The position numbers and the translations under genes were made by a program. From JBEKYH01 sp049511115 (lineage in GTDB: Bacteria > Planctomycetota > Phycisphaerae > Tepidisphaerales > Tepidisphaeraceae), in NCBI GenBank assembly GCA_049511115.1, contig JBEKYH010000020.1:1-21278 (forward strand): DNA of 21,278 nucleotides, given 5' to 3'. Below are positions 6,682-14,194 of the stretch, piece after piece. Under the pieces are notes generated by a model. That model searched no databases and was not told the DNA's origin. It saw only the letters and a program-made list of their open reading frames with translations. Within the stretch, counting starts at the first letter, position 1; each line of letters starts with the position of its first letter.

Positions 6682-8061
6682 ATGCGAGTCTTCATGCTCG
6701 GCTGGGAGTTTCCTCCCTTCATCAGCGGTGGCTTAGGTACCGCCTGCTATGGCCTCACCAAGGCCATGAGCGGCATCGGCACCGACGTCATGTTTGTGCT
6801 GCCCCGCCCCGTCGCAACGCCGTTTTCGACGCACGTTAAATTAGTCAGTCCTAAGCCTGGTTCGCCGCTCGCACTGCCCACCACGGAATTCCGCCTCGAT
6901 GAGTTTGAGCATGTCACGTTCCGTACCGTTGACGCTTCCATGGGCGACCCGTATGCACGTCCTGCCGATTACAAGAAGCCCTCCCGCAAAGAAAAACTGA
7001 GTTCCATGCTGCAAACGCAGGTTGCCGACCCCACGGCGGCTAAACCTTCAGCAGCCAGTTTAAGCCCGGCTCCCGCTGGTGAAGCAGTGGGCGCTCCCGA
7101 GGCGGCGCCAAAGCCCAATGCCCATTACGCGGGCGACCTGTTCAGCGAAGTGCAGCGCTATGCGGCACTGGCGGCGGAAATCGCGCGTTACGAGAATTTT
7201 GAGGTGGTGCACGCACACGACTGGATGACCTATCCGGCGGGGCTGGCCGTGGCGGGAATCAAGGGCGTGCCGCTGGTGGTGCACGTGCATAGCACGGAAT
7301 TTGACCGCAGCGGGCAGCATATTGACCAGCGCATCTACGACATCGAGCGCCGCGGCATGCACGGGGCCATCCGCGTGATCGCCGTGAGTTATCTGACCAA
7401 GAACATCATCACCCATCACTACGGCGTCGATCCGGCGAAAGTGGAGGTCGTCTACAATGCCATCGAGGCCGGCACCAACGGCTACGATCCCGAGGCCTAT
7501 AACATTCACAAGGACGAAAAAATCGTCCTCTTCCTCGGCCGCATCACCATGCAGAAAGGCCCGGAGTATTTCCTGGCCGCGGCGAAAAAGGTGCTCGAGG
7601 TCATGAACAACGTGAAGTTTGTCATGGCCGGCAGCGGCGACATGATCCGCCGCACCATCGAAATGGCCTCCGCCATGGGGATCGGGCACAAGGTTCTCTT
7701 CACCGGCTTCCTGCGCGGCAGCGACGTGGAAAAAGTTTTCAAGATGGCTGACTTGTACGTCATGCCCAGTGTGAGCGAGCCGTTTGGCATCGCACCGCTG
7801 GAGGCGATGAGCCACGAAGTCCCGGTCATCATTTCCAAGCAATCCGGCGTTTCGGAGGTGCTTTCGCACGCCTTGAAGGTGGATTTCTGGGACATCAACG
7901 AGATGGCCAATAAGATCATCGCCGTCCTGCGGCATCCGCCGCTGGCCAGCACGCTTCGCCAGCACGGGAGCTTTGAGGTGCGCCGGTTGAGCTGGGCGGA
8001 TTCGGCTCGCGCGTGCGTGAGTGTTTATGAGCAGGCGAAGAACGCGATGAACGGCGGGTGA
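6682..8061 (+). CDS. GT4/GT5-like glycosyltransferase (glycogen-synthase-related GT-B fold)
   Basis: The 459-residue protein starts MRVFMLGWEFPPFISGGLGT, the nucleotide-sugar-binding opening shared by glycogen/starch synthases and their GT4 relatives (P-P-x-x-x-G-G-L). The acceptor half continues with VVHAHDWMTYPAGLAV and the 'HSTEFDRSG' segment. The donor half begins at LFLGRITMQKGPEYFL and contains FTGFLRGSDVEKVF and SEPFGIAPLEA, the E-x7-E donor-binding motif near residue 366. It probably transfers a sugar from a nucleotide donor in the cytoplasm, to glycogen, surface polysaccharide or a compatible solute; the sequence does not say which. A Lys/Ala/Pro-rich insert (about 95-150) interrupts the N-terminal half. 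AAAGGTG lies 8 bases before the ATG. The next plus-strand gene begins 140 bases later and looks unrelated. Confidence 0.85.
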   Translation: MRVFMLGWEFPPFISGGLGTACYGLTKAMSGIGTDVMFVLPRPVATPFSTHVKLVSPKPGSPLALPTTEFRLDEFEHVTFRTVDASMGDPYARPADYKKPSRKEKLSSMLQTQVADPTAAKPSAASLSPAPAGEAVGAPEAAPKPNAHYAGDLFSEVQRYAALAAEIARYENFEVVHAHDWMTYPAGLAVAGIKGVPLVVHVHSTEFDRSGQHIDQRIYDIERRGMHGAIRVIAVSYLTKNIITHHYGVDPAKVEVVYNAIEAGTNGYDPEAYNIHKDEKIVLFLGRITMQKGPEYFLAAAKKVLEVMNNVKFVMAGSGDMIRRTIEMASAMGIGHKVLFTGFLRGSDVEKVFKMADLYVMPSVSEPFGIAPLEAMSHEVPVIISKQSGVSEVLSHALKVDFWDINEMANKIIAVLRHPPLASTLRQHGSFEVRRLSWADSARACVSVYEQAKNAMNGG

Positions 8062-8164
8062 GCTTTCATCGACTTGCCCCACGTCGAGGCCCGCTCTCGC
8101 ACTGGAAATTAATCCGCGGCCATTGACGACGCCGACGGCGCGGAAATAGGCCGTCTCTCCCGGC

Positions 8165-8193
8165 CTTGCAAATCTGGAGGCAGACTCCATAAT
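8165..8193 (+). promoter_or_regulatory. Promoter TTGCAA-17-CATAAT abutting the ATPase start
   Basis: TTGCAA (8165-8170) and CATAAT (8188-8193) are spaced by 17 bases. Only 7 bases separate the -10 from the ATG at 8201, so the mRNA would begin at or beside the start codon. A GGAGG at 8176-8180 lies 20 bases from the ATG, too far to act as its Shine-Dalgarno. Confidence 0.45.
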
Positions 8194-8200
8194 TGCACGG

Positions 8201-9367
8201 ATGCTGCCCCGCCGCCTGAGCACTCGCCTCAATCACTTGCTGCGTCACTCCCCGGCGGTTGTGCTCCTCGGACCGCGACAGGTTGGCAAGACGACGCTGG
8301 CGCTGGAGACTGCGGAAACCAGGCGGTCGGTCTATCTCGACCTTGAGGACGAGGCCGATCGCGTCAAGCTGTCCGATCCGGTTCGCTATTTTGCCGATCA
8401 CGAAGGCGAACTGGTAATCCTCGATGAGGTTCATCGCCTGCCCGAATTATTTCAACGCCTGCGAGGGATTATCGACAAGGGCCGCCGCCGCGGAAAGGAG
8501 AACGGCCGGTTTCTGCTGCTTGGCTCAGCCGCGATGGACCTGCTGCGGCAATCCGGTGAGAGCCTCGCTGGGCGCATCTCCTATTTGGAACTTGGTCCAT
8601 TCGATGCGCTCGAAGTCGCGCAATCGCAACTCGACACGCTTTGGGTCCGCGGCGGATTTCCACGCAGTTTTCTAGCCGCCGACGATGACCTGAGCATGGA
8701 GTGGCGGCGGGATTTCATCCGCACCTATCTGGAACGCGATATTCCGCAATTCGGCTCGCGGATTCCGGCCGAGACCCTGCGGCGATTCTGGACGATGCTG
8801 GCACATAACCAGTCGCAGATGCTCAACGCCGCCAATCTGGCCCGTGGATTGGGCGTCGATGGAAAGACCGTCGCCGGTTATCTCGATCTACTCGTGGACC
8901 TTCTTCTCGTGCGACGATTGCCGGCATGGCATCAGAACTTGGGGAAACGGCTGGTGAAGTCACCGAAGGTTTTTATCCGCGACAGCGGCATTGCCCATGC
9001 ACTGTTGGGGATCAAGGATAAGGAAACCCTGCTCGGCCACCCCGTCGTAGGACCGTCATGGGAAAGCTTCGTCGCCGAAACACTGATTAACGCTGCGCCT
9101 GACGGAACCGAGCCCTATTACTTTCGCACCGCCACGGGAATTGAGATCGACCTCGTCCTCACTCTACCCGGCGGAAAAATATGGGCCATCGAAATCAAAC
9201 GCGGTTCCGCGCCGAGCGTGGAGCGCGGGTTTTACGTTGCTTGCGATGATCTGAAGGCGTCCAAGCGGTTCGTTGTTTATCCTGGCGCCGAAAGGTTTGC
9301 GCTCAATGCCTCTACGGATGCGATTGGGGTTGGCGAGATGGCACGGATCATTGCGGGCGCAAAATGA
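8201..9367 (+). CDS. AAA-type ATPase with C-terminal DUF4143 domain
   Basis: The 388-residue protein has Walker A GPRQVGKTT (24-32) and Walker B LVILDEVHRLPEL (71-82) in an AAA_14-type N-terminal domain. A helical middle follows, then a C-terminal DUF4143 domain. Near the end, 'GIEIDLVL...IWAIEIKRG' (residues 309-330 roughly) resembles the D...ExK signature of PD-(D/E)xK nuclease folds, which DUF4143 has been linked to. Members are widespread, often in variable genome regions. Their role is not settled and defence or toxin-antitoxin functions have been suggested. The length is normal for the family and the motifs are intact. Codons just upstream (ATA ATT GCA CGG) would read I-I-A-R, close to the 'MIAR' opening many relatives have, so a start shift by an ATG to ATA change is possible. 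Confidence 0.9.
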   Translation: MLPRRLSTRLNHLLRHSPAVVLLGPRQVGKTTLALETAETRRSVYLDLEDEADRVKLSDPVRYFADHEGELVILDEVHRLPELFQRLRGIIDKGRRRGKENGRFLLLGSAAMDLLRQSGESLAGRISYLELGPFDALEVAQSQLDTLWVRGGFPRSFLAADDDLSMEWRRDFIRTYLERDIPQFGSRIPAETLRRFWTMLAHNQSQMLNAANLARGLGVDGKTVAGYLDLLVDLLLVRRLPAWHQNLGKRLVKSPKVFIRDSGIAHALLGIKDKETLLGHPVVGPSWESFVAETLINAAPDGTEPYYFRTATGIEIDLVLTLPGGKIWAIEIKRGSAPSVERGFYVACDDLKASKRFVVYPGAERFALNASTDAIGVGEMARIIAGAK

Positions 9368-9466
9368 CGTCAAAGCGGGTATCGATCCGCGGCCAGTTGA
9401 CTATGCAGCGGGCGAGGCGGTAGGCAGAGGGCCGAGGCCAACGACGGTAATCCCGGCTACAAGTCT

Positions 9467-10192
9467 TCAGCGGTCCAAGACACCGGCTCCCGTTTGCGCT
9501 GTAATTGATTTTTCCGTGTCGCCAATGCGGCGTCTCGCAAGATGCACTCCAACCTTGTAAACGCCGACCGCAAGCACGAAGGGTCCAAGTATTGTCAAAT
9601 TGTCCCAGAGGTCGGGACCGCGATGTTGTTGAGGCAGTGCTCTGGAAACTTGAGCGCCAACATCGCCTCCGGCGGAAATAATGAAAAGTGCAATCACCAG
9701 GAGCGATAATTTGACGGACCAAAGGCGCTGCGAACCGCTTCGGTCGTCGCTCAAATTCAGACGCGTCAATAACCAATAAACCCCTAGGCGGTAGGCGAGC
9801 ATCGCGGCAACCGGCAGGAATATTTCAAAAACCGCCCGGGCGAGCGTATAGGTTACATTTAGTGGATCATTTGGCGCGATGAGAAGCGTAAAGCCAGTGA
9901 TTCTTTTACAAACTGCGTCCGCCCCTACGAAGAAGAAGCAAGCCGCCGCGAAAGATGCGATGACCATGAGCCATCTGACGGACCTGGCGGATCGCCTGAA
10001 CCAGGCGCGCCAAGCGGCGAGCAGACACAACACGCTGAAAGCTGACTGGAGAGCGAGGGAAAGAAAGAATTGACTGCCCCGCAACAGGTCAACGACCGCT
10101 TCAACTATGCCATAGACGCCCAGGGATGCAACGGCGACAGAGGTCACTCCGAGCAAAATCGGGGCCGCGCGCGGCGATTCGCGTTGGGTCAC
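9467..10192 (-). CDS. Multi-pass membrane protein of unknown function
   Basis: The 241-residue protein has about six hydrophobic segments (roughly 12-34, 41-60, 72-92, 108-130, 153-172 and 200-222) separated by short charged loops. I recognise no family or catalytic motif. Translation starts at GTG (10192) with GAGGT about 6 bases upstream, which supports the start. It lies 65 bases downstream of nuoB on the same strand and may ride on that transcript, but nothing in its sequence ties it to complex I. The C-terminal 25 or so residues are hydrophilic. It converges with the DUF4143 ATPase across a 99-base gap in which I see no clear terminator. Confidence 0.7.
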   Translation of the reverse strand: MTQRESPRAAPILLGVTSVAVASLGVYGIVEAVVDLLRGSQFFLSLALQSAFSVLCLLAAWRAWFRRSARSVRWLMVIASFAAACFFFVGADAVCKRITGFTLLIAPNDPLNVTYTLARAVFEIFLPVAAMLAYRLGVYWLLTRLNLSDDRSGSQRLWSVKLSLLVIALFIISAGGDVGAQVSRALPQQHRGPDLWDNLTILGPFVLAVGVYKVGVHLARRRIGDTEKSITAQTGAGVLDR

Positions 10193-10257
10193 TGTTACCT
10201 CGATTCAAAGACCGATTATTGTCTCGACTTTCGCCTCTCAATTCGCCGTCAGGCGAA

Positions 10258-10833
10258 TCAGATCGCCTTCCCGCCCACCGTCACCGGTATCCCCACCGGC
10301 TGCGGCGCGGGCTGAAACGTTGGCTCGATCGCCAATTGCAGCGGACGCCTTCGCCCCGCGGGCGGGAGGCCGTCTTCGTCGATGATGCGCTGGATGGCCA
10401 TGATCCCTTCGATGAGGGTTTCGGGGCGCGGCGGGCAGCCGGGGACGTAGACATCGACGGGCATGAACTGGTCGATCCCCTGGATCGTCGAATAGGTGTC
10501 GAACACGCCGCCAGTGCTGGCGCACGCGCCCATGGAAATGACCCATTTGGGTTCGGTCATCTGCTGATAGATATGCTGGAGCACCGGCATCATCTTGATC
10601 GTCACGCGCCCGGCGACAATGAGCAGGTCGCTCTGGCGCGGGCTGAAGCGCATGGCCTCGGCGCCGAACCGGGCCAGATCAAAGCGGCTCGATGCCGTGG
10701 CCATCAGTTCGATTCCGCAGCAGGCGGTCGCAAATGGCATGGGCCACAGCGAACTGCGGCGGGCCCAGTTGACCACCTGCTTAAGCTGGAGGGTCAGGAC
10801 GTTGTCCGGCAATAGTTGTGTGTCAAAACCCAT
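10258..10833 (-). CDS. nuoB: NADH-quinone oxidoreductase subunit B (NuoB)
   Basis: NuoB carries the N2 [4Fe-4S] cluster that passes electrons to quinone at the junction of complex I's peripheral and membrane arms. The four expected ligands are present: the tandem cysteines in FATACCGIELM (Cys38, Cys39), Cys104 in SMGACASTGG, and Cys133 in VYVPGCPPRPE. The 191-residue length is normal. The C-terminal 40 residues are a Pro-rich extension past the conserved core. It follows nuoA by 61 bases on the same strand. The nuoC-nuoN genes that usually follow are not here: the next gene is an unrelated membrane protein. Identification is secure. Confidence 0.96.
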   Translation of the reverse strand: MGFDTQLLPDNVLTLQLKQVVNWARRSSLWPMPFATACCGIELMATASSRFDLARFGAEAMRFSPRQSDLLIVAGRVTIKMMPVLQHIYQQMTEPKWVISMGACASTGGVFDTYSTIQGIDQFMPVDVYVPGCPPRPETLIEGIMAIQRIIDEDGLPPAGRRRPLQLAIEPTFQPAPQPVGIPVTVGGKAI

Positions 10834-10894
10834 AAAGCCCCATACTCGTAAAAGCGAACAGTTGGTCTATCTTCGGTCACCGTGATTATAGGCG

Positions 10895-11350
10895 TTAATC
10901 CCAGCGGAATACGCCCTTGCCCCAGGCATACAGGTAAGCCACCAGCAAAATGCCGACGAAGAGGATCATTTCCAGCAGGATGGCCGCTCCCGCGCCGCCG
11001 CCGGGGGCCTCGTAGGAATTGCGCACGGCGGGGGCGAAAATCGTGGCCCAGGGGTAGAAGAAAATGATGTCCACGTCGAAAACCAGGAAAATCATGGCGA
11101 CGATATAAAAGCGGACGTTGAAGCGCCGCCGGGCGTCGCCGACGGGGACCATGCCGCTTTCGTAGGTGGTTTCCTTGGCTTTTCCGGTGCGACCGGGGCC
11201 GACCATGATCGAGAGAACTACATTGGCGACGGCGAAGCCGATGGCGATGATCAGGAGCAAAACCACAGGCAGCCAGGCTTGAGGATTCGCTCCGCCGGGG
11301 AGTGCGGCGTCGGCCAATGGCGAAAGAGAATTCATGGCAAAGTAATTCAT
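10895..11350 (-). CDS. nuoA: NADH-quinone oxidoreductase subunit A (NuoA)
   Basis: NuoA is a small three-helix subunit of the complex I membrane arm. The diagnostic segment TTYESGMVPVGDARRRFNVRFYIVAMIFLVFDVDIIFFYPWA is present (quoted in parts: YESGMVPVGDARRRF, then FLVFDVDIIFFYPWA), with helices at about 26-48, 80-102 and 118-141. It is 151 residues, longer than the roughly 120-140 usual, because of an N-terminal extension of about 20 residues and a Gly-rich loop near 110. An internal Met at residue 6 (11335) could be the true start; neither start has a Shine-Dalgarno. It lies 122 bases downstream of folK with a palindromic element between. Confidence 0.95.
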   Translation of the reverse strand: MNYFAMNSLSPLADAALPGGANPQAWLPVVLLLIIAIGFAVANVVLSIMVGPGRTGKAKETTYESGMVPVGDARRRFNVRFYIVAMIFLVFDVDIIFFYPWATIFAPAVRNSYEAPGGGAGAAILLEMILFVGILLVAYLYAWGKGVFRWD

Positions 11351-11397
11351 CGTTGAATCTCAGCTTCGTTGAGGAGAGCGCTTTGGCGGGCCAAAGA

Positions 11398-11440
11398 ACC
11401 CTCACCCCTGCCCTCTCCCTGAGTACATGGAGAGGGAGAC
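11398..11440. repeat. CCCTCTCC/GGAGAGGG palindromic element between folK and nuoA
   Basis: After an ACCCTCACCCCTG-like lead-in, CCCTCTCC (11411-11418) pairs perfectly with GGAGAGGG (11429-11436) across a 10-base loop. Similar 'ccctcacccc...ccctctccc...gagaggg' elements are scattered through many bacterial genomes. It could also act as a terminator or processing site between folK and nuoA, though there is no U-run. Confidence 0.55.
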
Positions 11441-11472
11441 CTTTACAACCGACTGCCGGTTGGTCAACTAAT

Positions 11473-11958
11473 CTACGCGCCCGGCGGCAGTTCGTCCAGA
11501 AGGGTCTGGATGGTCTTGCCGAGCGTGGGGTGGATAAGCTTGGGGGCGATCTTGGCCAGGGGTTGCAGGACAAATCGCCGCTCGTGCAGGCGCGGATGGG
11601 GAAGGGTGAGGCCGGGTTCGTCAATCTGGAGCGAGCCAAACAGCAGGAGGTCAAGGTCAATCACGCGCGGCTCCCAGCGCTGGCGGCGCTTGCGGCCGAG
11701 TTCGGTTTCGATGGCCAATAGGCGCGCCAGGAGTTCCTGGGGTGAGATGGTCGTCTGGATTTCAGCGGCCCCGTTCAAAAACGCCGGCGAATCCGGCGGT
11801 CCGCCGACGGCGTCGTTATCGATCAGGGGCGAGATGCGCCGCATGCGGAGGCCGGGTGTCGCGTTGATTTTCGCGACGGCCTGAAAAATATTGCCGGCGC
11901 GGTCGCCGAGATTGGCGCCCAGGGCGATGTAAGCGAGGGTGGGGGTTGCGTCGGGCAC
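11473..11958 (-). CDS. folK: 2-amino-4-hydroxy-6-hydroxymethyldihydropteridine pyrophosphokinase (HPPK)
   Basis: FolK transfers pyrophosphate from ATP to 6-hydroxymethyl-dihydropterin in folate synthesis. The 161-residue length is typical. The signature blocks are all present: ALGANLGDR near the N-terminus, FLNGAAEIQT, the motif EPRVIDLDLLLFG (about 108-120) with the Mg2+-binding aspartates, and LPHPRLHERRFVLQPL. The start is GTG at 11958, only 6 bases after the dapL stop, with no Shine-Dalgarno of its own, so translation is probably coupled to dapL. No other folate gene is visible in the window. Confidence 0.95.
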   Translation of the reverse strand: MPDATPTLAYIALGANLGDRAGNIFQAVAKINATPGLRMRRISPLIDNDAVGGPPDSPAFLNGAAEIQTTISPQELLARLLAIETELGRKRRQRWEPRVIDLDLLLFGSLQIDEPGLTLPHPRLHERRFVLQPLAKIAPKLIHPTLGKTIQTLLDELPPGA

Positions 11959-11964
11959 GGCTAA

Positions 11965-13209
11965 TTAAAACTCAAATTTCGCGCCGGCGAGCCGACGGTC
12001 CAGTTCCGCGAGAACGCGGCGCTCGTCAGCTTCGTCCTTCGCGGAGAAAGTGACGCTGAAACGCACGAATGCGCCGGCGTCATCCCACGGGACGGTGCTG
12101 ATGAGCTTCTCGGTGATCATCCAGCCGCTGAACGCCTCGGCGGTCTCGAAGGCGACCTTTTTCCCGTCGGCGCCGACAGCCGATTTGGGGCATTTCACGT
12201 ACAGGAAGAAGGAGCCATTGGGCTTGCGCGCGGATAAACCATTTTTATTGAGTGCGGCGACCAGCCCGTCCATGCGCCGCGAATATTTTGCGGCGATTTT
12301 GCGGGTAATTTCCGGATGGTCCAGGGCGTGGGCGCAGGCTTCCTGTATGGCCAGGAACTGGCCGGAATCGGAATTGTCTTTCACATCGGCGTAGGCTTTC
12401 ACGATGAGCGGATTGCCGACGACGAAGCCCAGCCGCCAGCCGGTCATGTTGAAGGCTTTGCTCATGGAATGGAGTTCGACGGCCACCTCGCCAGCGCCGG
12501 GAATGGAGAGGATCGACAGCGGCTTGCCTTCAAACACCAGGGCGGCGTAGGCGGCGTCGTGAACAAGGACGAGGTTATGTTTGCGCACGAACTCAACCGC
12601 CTGCGCGAAAAACTCCGGTGTGGCTGATGCCCCGGTGGGATTGTTGGGGTAATTGAGGACCAGCGTCTTGGCGCGGCGCAGAATGTCCGCGGGGATCGCG
12701 GAAAAATCAGGCAGGAAATTGTTCTTTTCCACCAGCGGAAGATTGAAAACCTCGCCGCCGTAATACTTGGAGTGGGTCGCAAAAACGCCGTAGCCGGGGG
12801 TGGTCTTGAGGGCCACATCCCCGGGGTTGATGAAGCAGGCCGGCAGAATCGACAAGGCCGCTTTGGAGCCGATGCTATGGACAATCTGCGTGTCGGGGTC
12901 GATACCCGGCACATTGCAGACGTTTTTCATCCATCGCGCCGCCGCCTCCTTGAACGCTGCCCCGCCGTTGTCGGCGTAAATGCGATTCTCCGGCTTAGCC
13001 GCGGCGGCAGCCAGATCAGCCACGCAATCGGCGAAGGCCATTTCATCGGGCTCGCCGACGCCCAGGTCAATCAACTCTGCTCCCGGATGGGCGGCCAGTG
13101 CGGCGCGCTTGGCCCGCTTGATCTTCTCGAATTTGTAGATGGCCGTGCCTTTGCCGTAGCCAATGCCGCCGATGCGCTCGGCGAAGAGATTTTGGATGTA
13201 GGTGTCCAT
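11965..13209 (-). CDS. dapL: LL-diaminopimelate aminotransferase-like PLP enzyme
   Basis: The 414-residue protein is a fold-type I aminotransferase. The PLP lysine is Lys251 in SMSKAFNMTGWR. NYPNNPTG (186-193) and HDAAYAAL (Asp218, Tyr221) supply the usual cofactor contacts. The opening 'YGKGTAIYKFEKIKRAKR' and 'LIDLGVGEPDE' (47-56) are those of LL-diaminopimelate aminotransferases, which convert tetrahydrodipicolinate directly to LL-DAP for lysine and peptidoglycan synthesis. A related aromatic or alanine-type aminotransferase is the main alternative, since class I enzymes are easily confused. The frame is open to 13431 but that part translates a dispersed repeat. I start at ATG 13209, with AAGGAA about 10 bases upstream. 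It leads the dapL-folK pair. Confidence 0.8.
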   Translation of the reverse strand: MDTYIQNLFAERIGGIGYGKGTAIYKFEKIKRAKRAALAAHPGAELIDLGVGEPDEMAFADCVADLAAAAAKPENRIYADNGGAAFKEAAARWMKNVCNVPGIDPDTQIVHSIGSKAALSILPACFINPGDVALKTTPGYGVFATHSKYYGGEVFNLPLVEKNNFLPDFSAIPADILRRAKTLVLNYPNNPTGASATPEFFAQAVEFVRKHNLVLVHDAAYAALVFEGKPLSILSIPGAGEVAVELHSMSKAFNMTGWRLGFVVGNPLIVKAYADVKDNSDSGQFLAIQEACAHALDHPEITRKIAAKYSRRMDGLVAALNKNGLSARKPNGSFFLYVKCPKSAVGADGKKVAFETAEAFSGWMITEKLISTVPWDDAGAFVRFSVTFSAKDEADERRVLAELDRRLAGAKFEF

Positions 13210-13321
13210 AGCGGAGCGGTTTCCTTGGTCGAAGTCCCTTGATGTTGGGTCCTTGACGTTGGGGGGAATTGTAGGAGAGAGGCGCGGAGGATCAAAGTGT
13301 TCGTTGGTGGGGAGAAGAAGA

Positions 13322-13362
13322 ATGAACGCGGAGGCACAGAGGCGCGGAGGAAGAAATGCAGA
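13322..13362. repeat. Dispersed 'NAEAQRR' repeat, copy 2 (single arm)
   Basis: ATGAACGCGGAGGCACAGAG followed by GCGCGGAGGAAG matches the left arms of the copies at 2992 and 19455 with few differences, but no matching right arm follows. It is therefore a solo or decayed arm, lying between dapL and the PIN module. Confidence 0.7.
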
Positions 13363-13374
13363 GGGGTTGCGACG

Positions 13375-13404
13375 TTGGAGCCGGCACGAAAGCAGTGGTA
13401 AGAT
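13375..13404 (+). promoter_or_regulatory. Extended -10 promoter (TGGTAAGAT) abutting the PIN-module start
   Basis: TGG-TAAGAT (13396-13404) fits TGnTAnnnT, with a weak TTGGAG at -35 (18-base spacer). The box ends 6 bases before the ATG at 13411 and no Shine-Dalgarno precedes that ATG. A leaderless transcript for the whole four-gene module is inferred. Confidence 0.4.
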
Positions 13405-13410
13405 GTTTAC

Positions 13411-13674
13411 ATGGGGTCCAAGCCCGAACATCTCGAATTAGAAGGGGCGTGGGAAGAGATTGTTCTCAAAGGAGAGCAACTCGCCGGGCGACGCGTGCGC
13501 GTCACCACGATTGATGAAGTAGATCAGAAAACGCTGCACGAAGCATTAGAACGATTCCTCGGTCAGAAAACCGTCGCGGACTCCGCAGCGAGCACACCGC
13601 GGCCCGAAGGAGCAAAGGCGGAAGTCTGCAATGATGTTGCCGAAAAACTCCTCCGGCAAGGGTTCAACGTGTGA
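13411..13674 (+). CDS. Small protein, candidate antitoxin (LEGxWEEI/GRRVRVT type)
   Basis: The 87-residue protein begins with 'LELEGAWEEI' and 'ELAGRRVRVTTI'-like text (residues 8-34) and ends with 'AEKLLRQGFNV'. I recall the same frame of conserved ends ('LEGTWEEI...LAGRRVRVTVL' and '..KFRKQGF') in small proteins encoded before toxin-like genes. The middle is variable and Ala/Glu-rich. It starts a chain of four genes, each overlapping the next by 4 bases; its TGA stop overlaps the GTG of the next frame (GTGA, 13671-13674). An antitoxin or accessory role is inferred from position and size. No DNA-binding motif is obvious. Confidence 0.65.
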   Translation: MGSKPEHLELEGAWEEIVLKGEQLAGRRVRVTTIDEVDQKTLHEALERFLGQKTVADSAASTPRPEGAKAEVCNDVAEKLLRQGFNV

Positions 13675-13772
13675 GGCTTGAACTGCTTCATCAGCGCTAC
13701 GAATTGCCAACGGCAGAAGTCCAAGGTCTTGGAGAATACTGGGATCTCATGGTATTATCCGCGATACCGTGA
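13671..13772 (+). CDS. 33-residue micro-ORF bridging the candidate antitoxin and the PIN toxin
   Basis: GTG (13671) opens a 33-codon frame that ends in TGA at 13770-13772. Its start overlaps the preceding gene's stop and its stop overlaps the next gene's start, each through GTGA. The peptide (VRLELLHQRYELPTAEVQG and on to a hydrophobic YWDLMVLSAIP end) matches no family I know. A frame that fits both neighbours exactly argues for real, coupled translation. Alternatives are the worn-down remnant of a longer gene, or a leader that only carries ribosomes to the PIN start. Too little sequence exists to choose. Confidence 0.45.
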   Translation: MRLELLHQRYELPTAEVQGLGEYWDLMVLSAIP

Positions 13773-14194
13773 TCGAACAGATTGTTCTGGACACCAACGT
13801 GTTGGTTGCCGGGCTGCGATCAAATCGCGGAGCATCGCATCGTCTTTTGCGCTTCATCGGGACAGGCCGATTTGGACTTCACTTGTCGGTAGCCGTCGTG
13901 CTGGAGTATGAAGAGGTTCTCAAGCGATTGGCCGTCGACGTCGGGCTAAGCCTCACGGACATCGACGACCTGTTGGACTATCTTTGCAGCGTCGCGGAAC
14001 TCCACGAGATTGATTTTTTGTGGCGTCCGTTCCTGCGGGACCCGGACGATGACATGCTGTTGGAGTTGGCCGTCGAGGCGGGATGTGGCATCATCGTATC
14101 GCATAACATCCGCGACTTTTTCGGCTCCCGGTCCTTTGGAATCCGTGCGGTATCGCCGAGCACGTTTTTGCGCCACCTTGGAGAAATAAAATGA
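13769..14194 (+). CDS. PIN-domain ribonuclease toxin (COG1569-like)
   Basis: The 141-residue protein opens IVLDTNVLVAGLRS with the first acidic residue at Asp8. It continues with LEYEEVLKR (Glu46/Glu48), RDPDDDMLLELA (around Asp95) and IVSHNIRDF (Asp116), so the PIN active-site set is intact. PIN toxins cleave RNA with Mg2+ or Mn2+ until held by an antitoxin. The spacing and the 'DPDDDxxLELA...SHNxRDF' text fit the COG1569 group, 'putative toxin-antitoxin system toxin component, PIN family'. It starts at GTG within a GTGA overlap with the micro-ORF and ends in an ATGA overlap with the downstream RHH gene. Translation should therefore be strictly coupled on both sides. Confidence 0.88.
   Translation: MIEQIVLDTNVLVAGLRSNRGASHRLLRFIGTGRFGLHLSVAVVLEYEEVLKRLAVDVGLSLTDIDDLLDYLCSVAELHEIDFLWRPFLRDPDDDMLLELAVEAGCGIIVSHNIRDFFGSRSFGIRAVSPSTFLRHLGEIK

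Noticed and set aside
7060..8232. A 390-codon minus-strand frame opposite the glycosyltransferase
   Set aside because: Antisense of a gene with clear GT-B motifs; composition is His/Asp/Val-rich and matches nothing.
13210..13431. Upstream extension of the dapL frame by 74 codons
   Set aside because: It reads through the single-arm dispersed repeat (PPRLCASAFI...); the family N-terminus begins at the Met at 13209.
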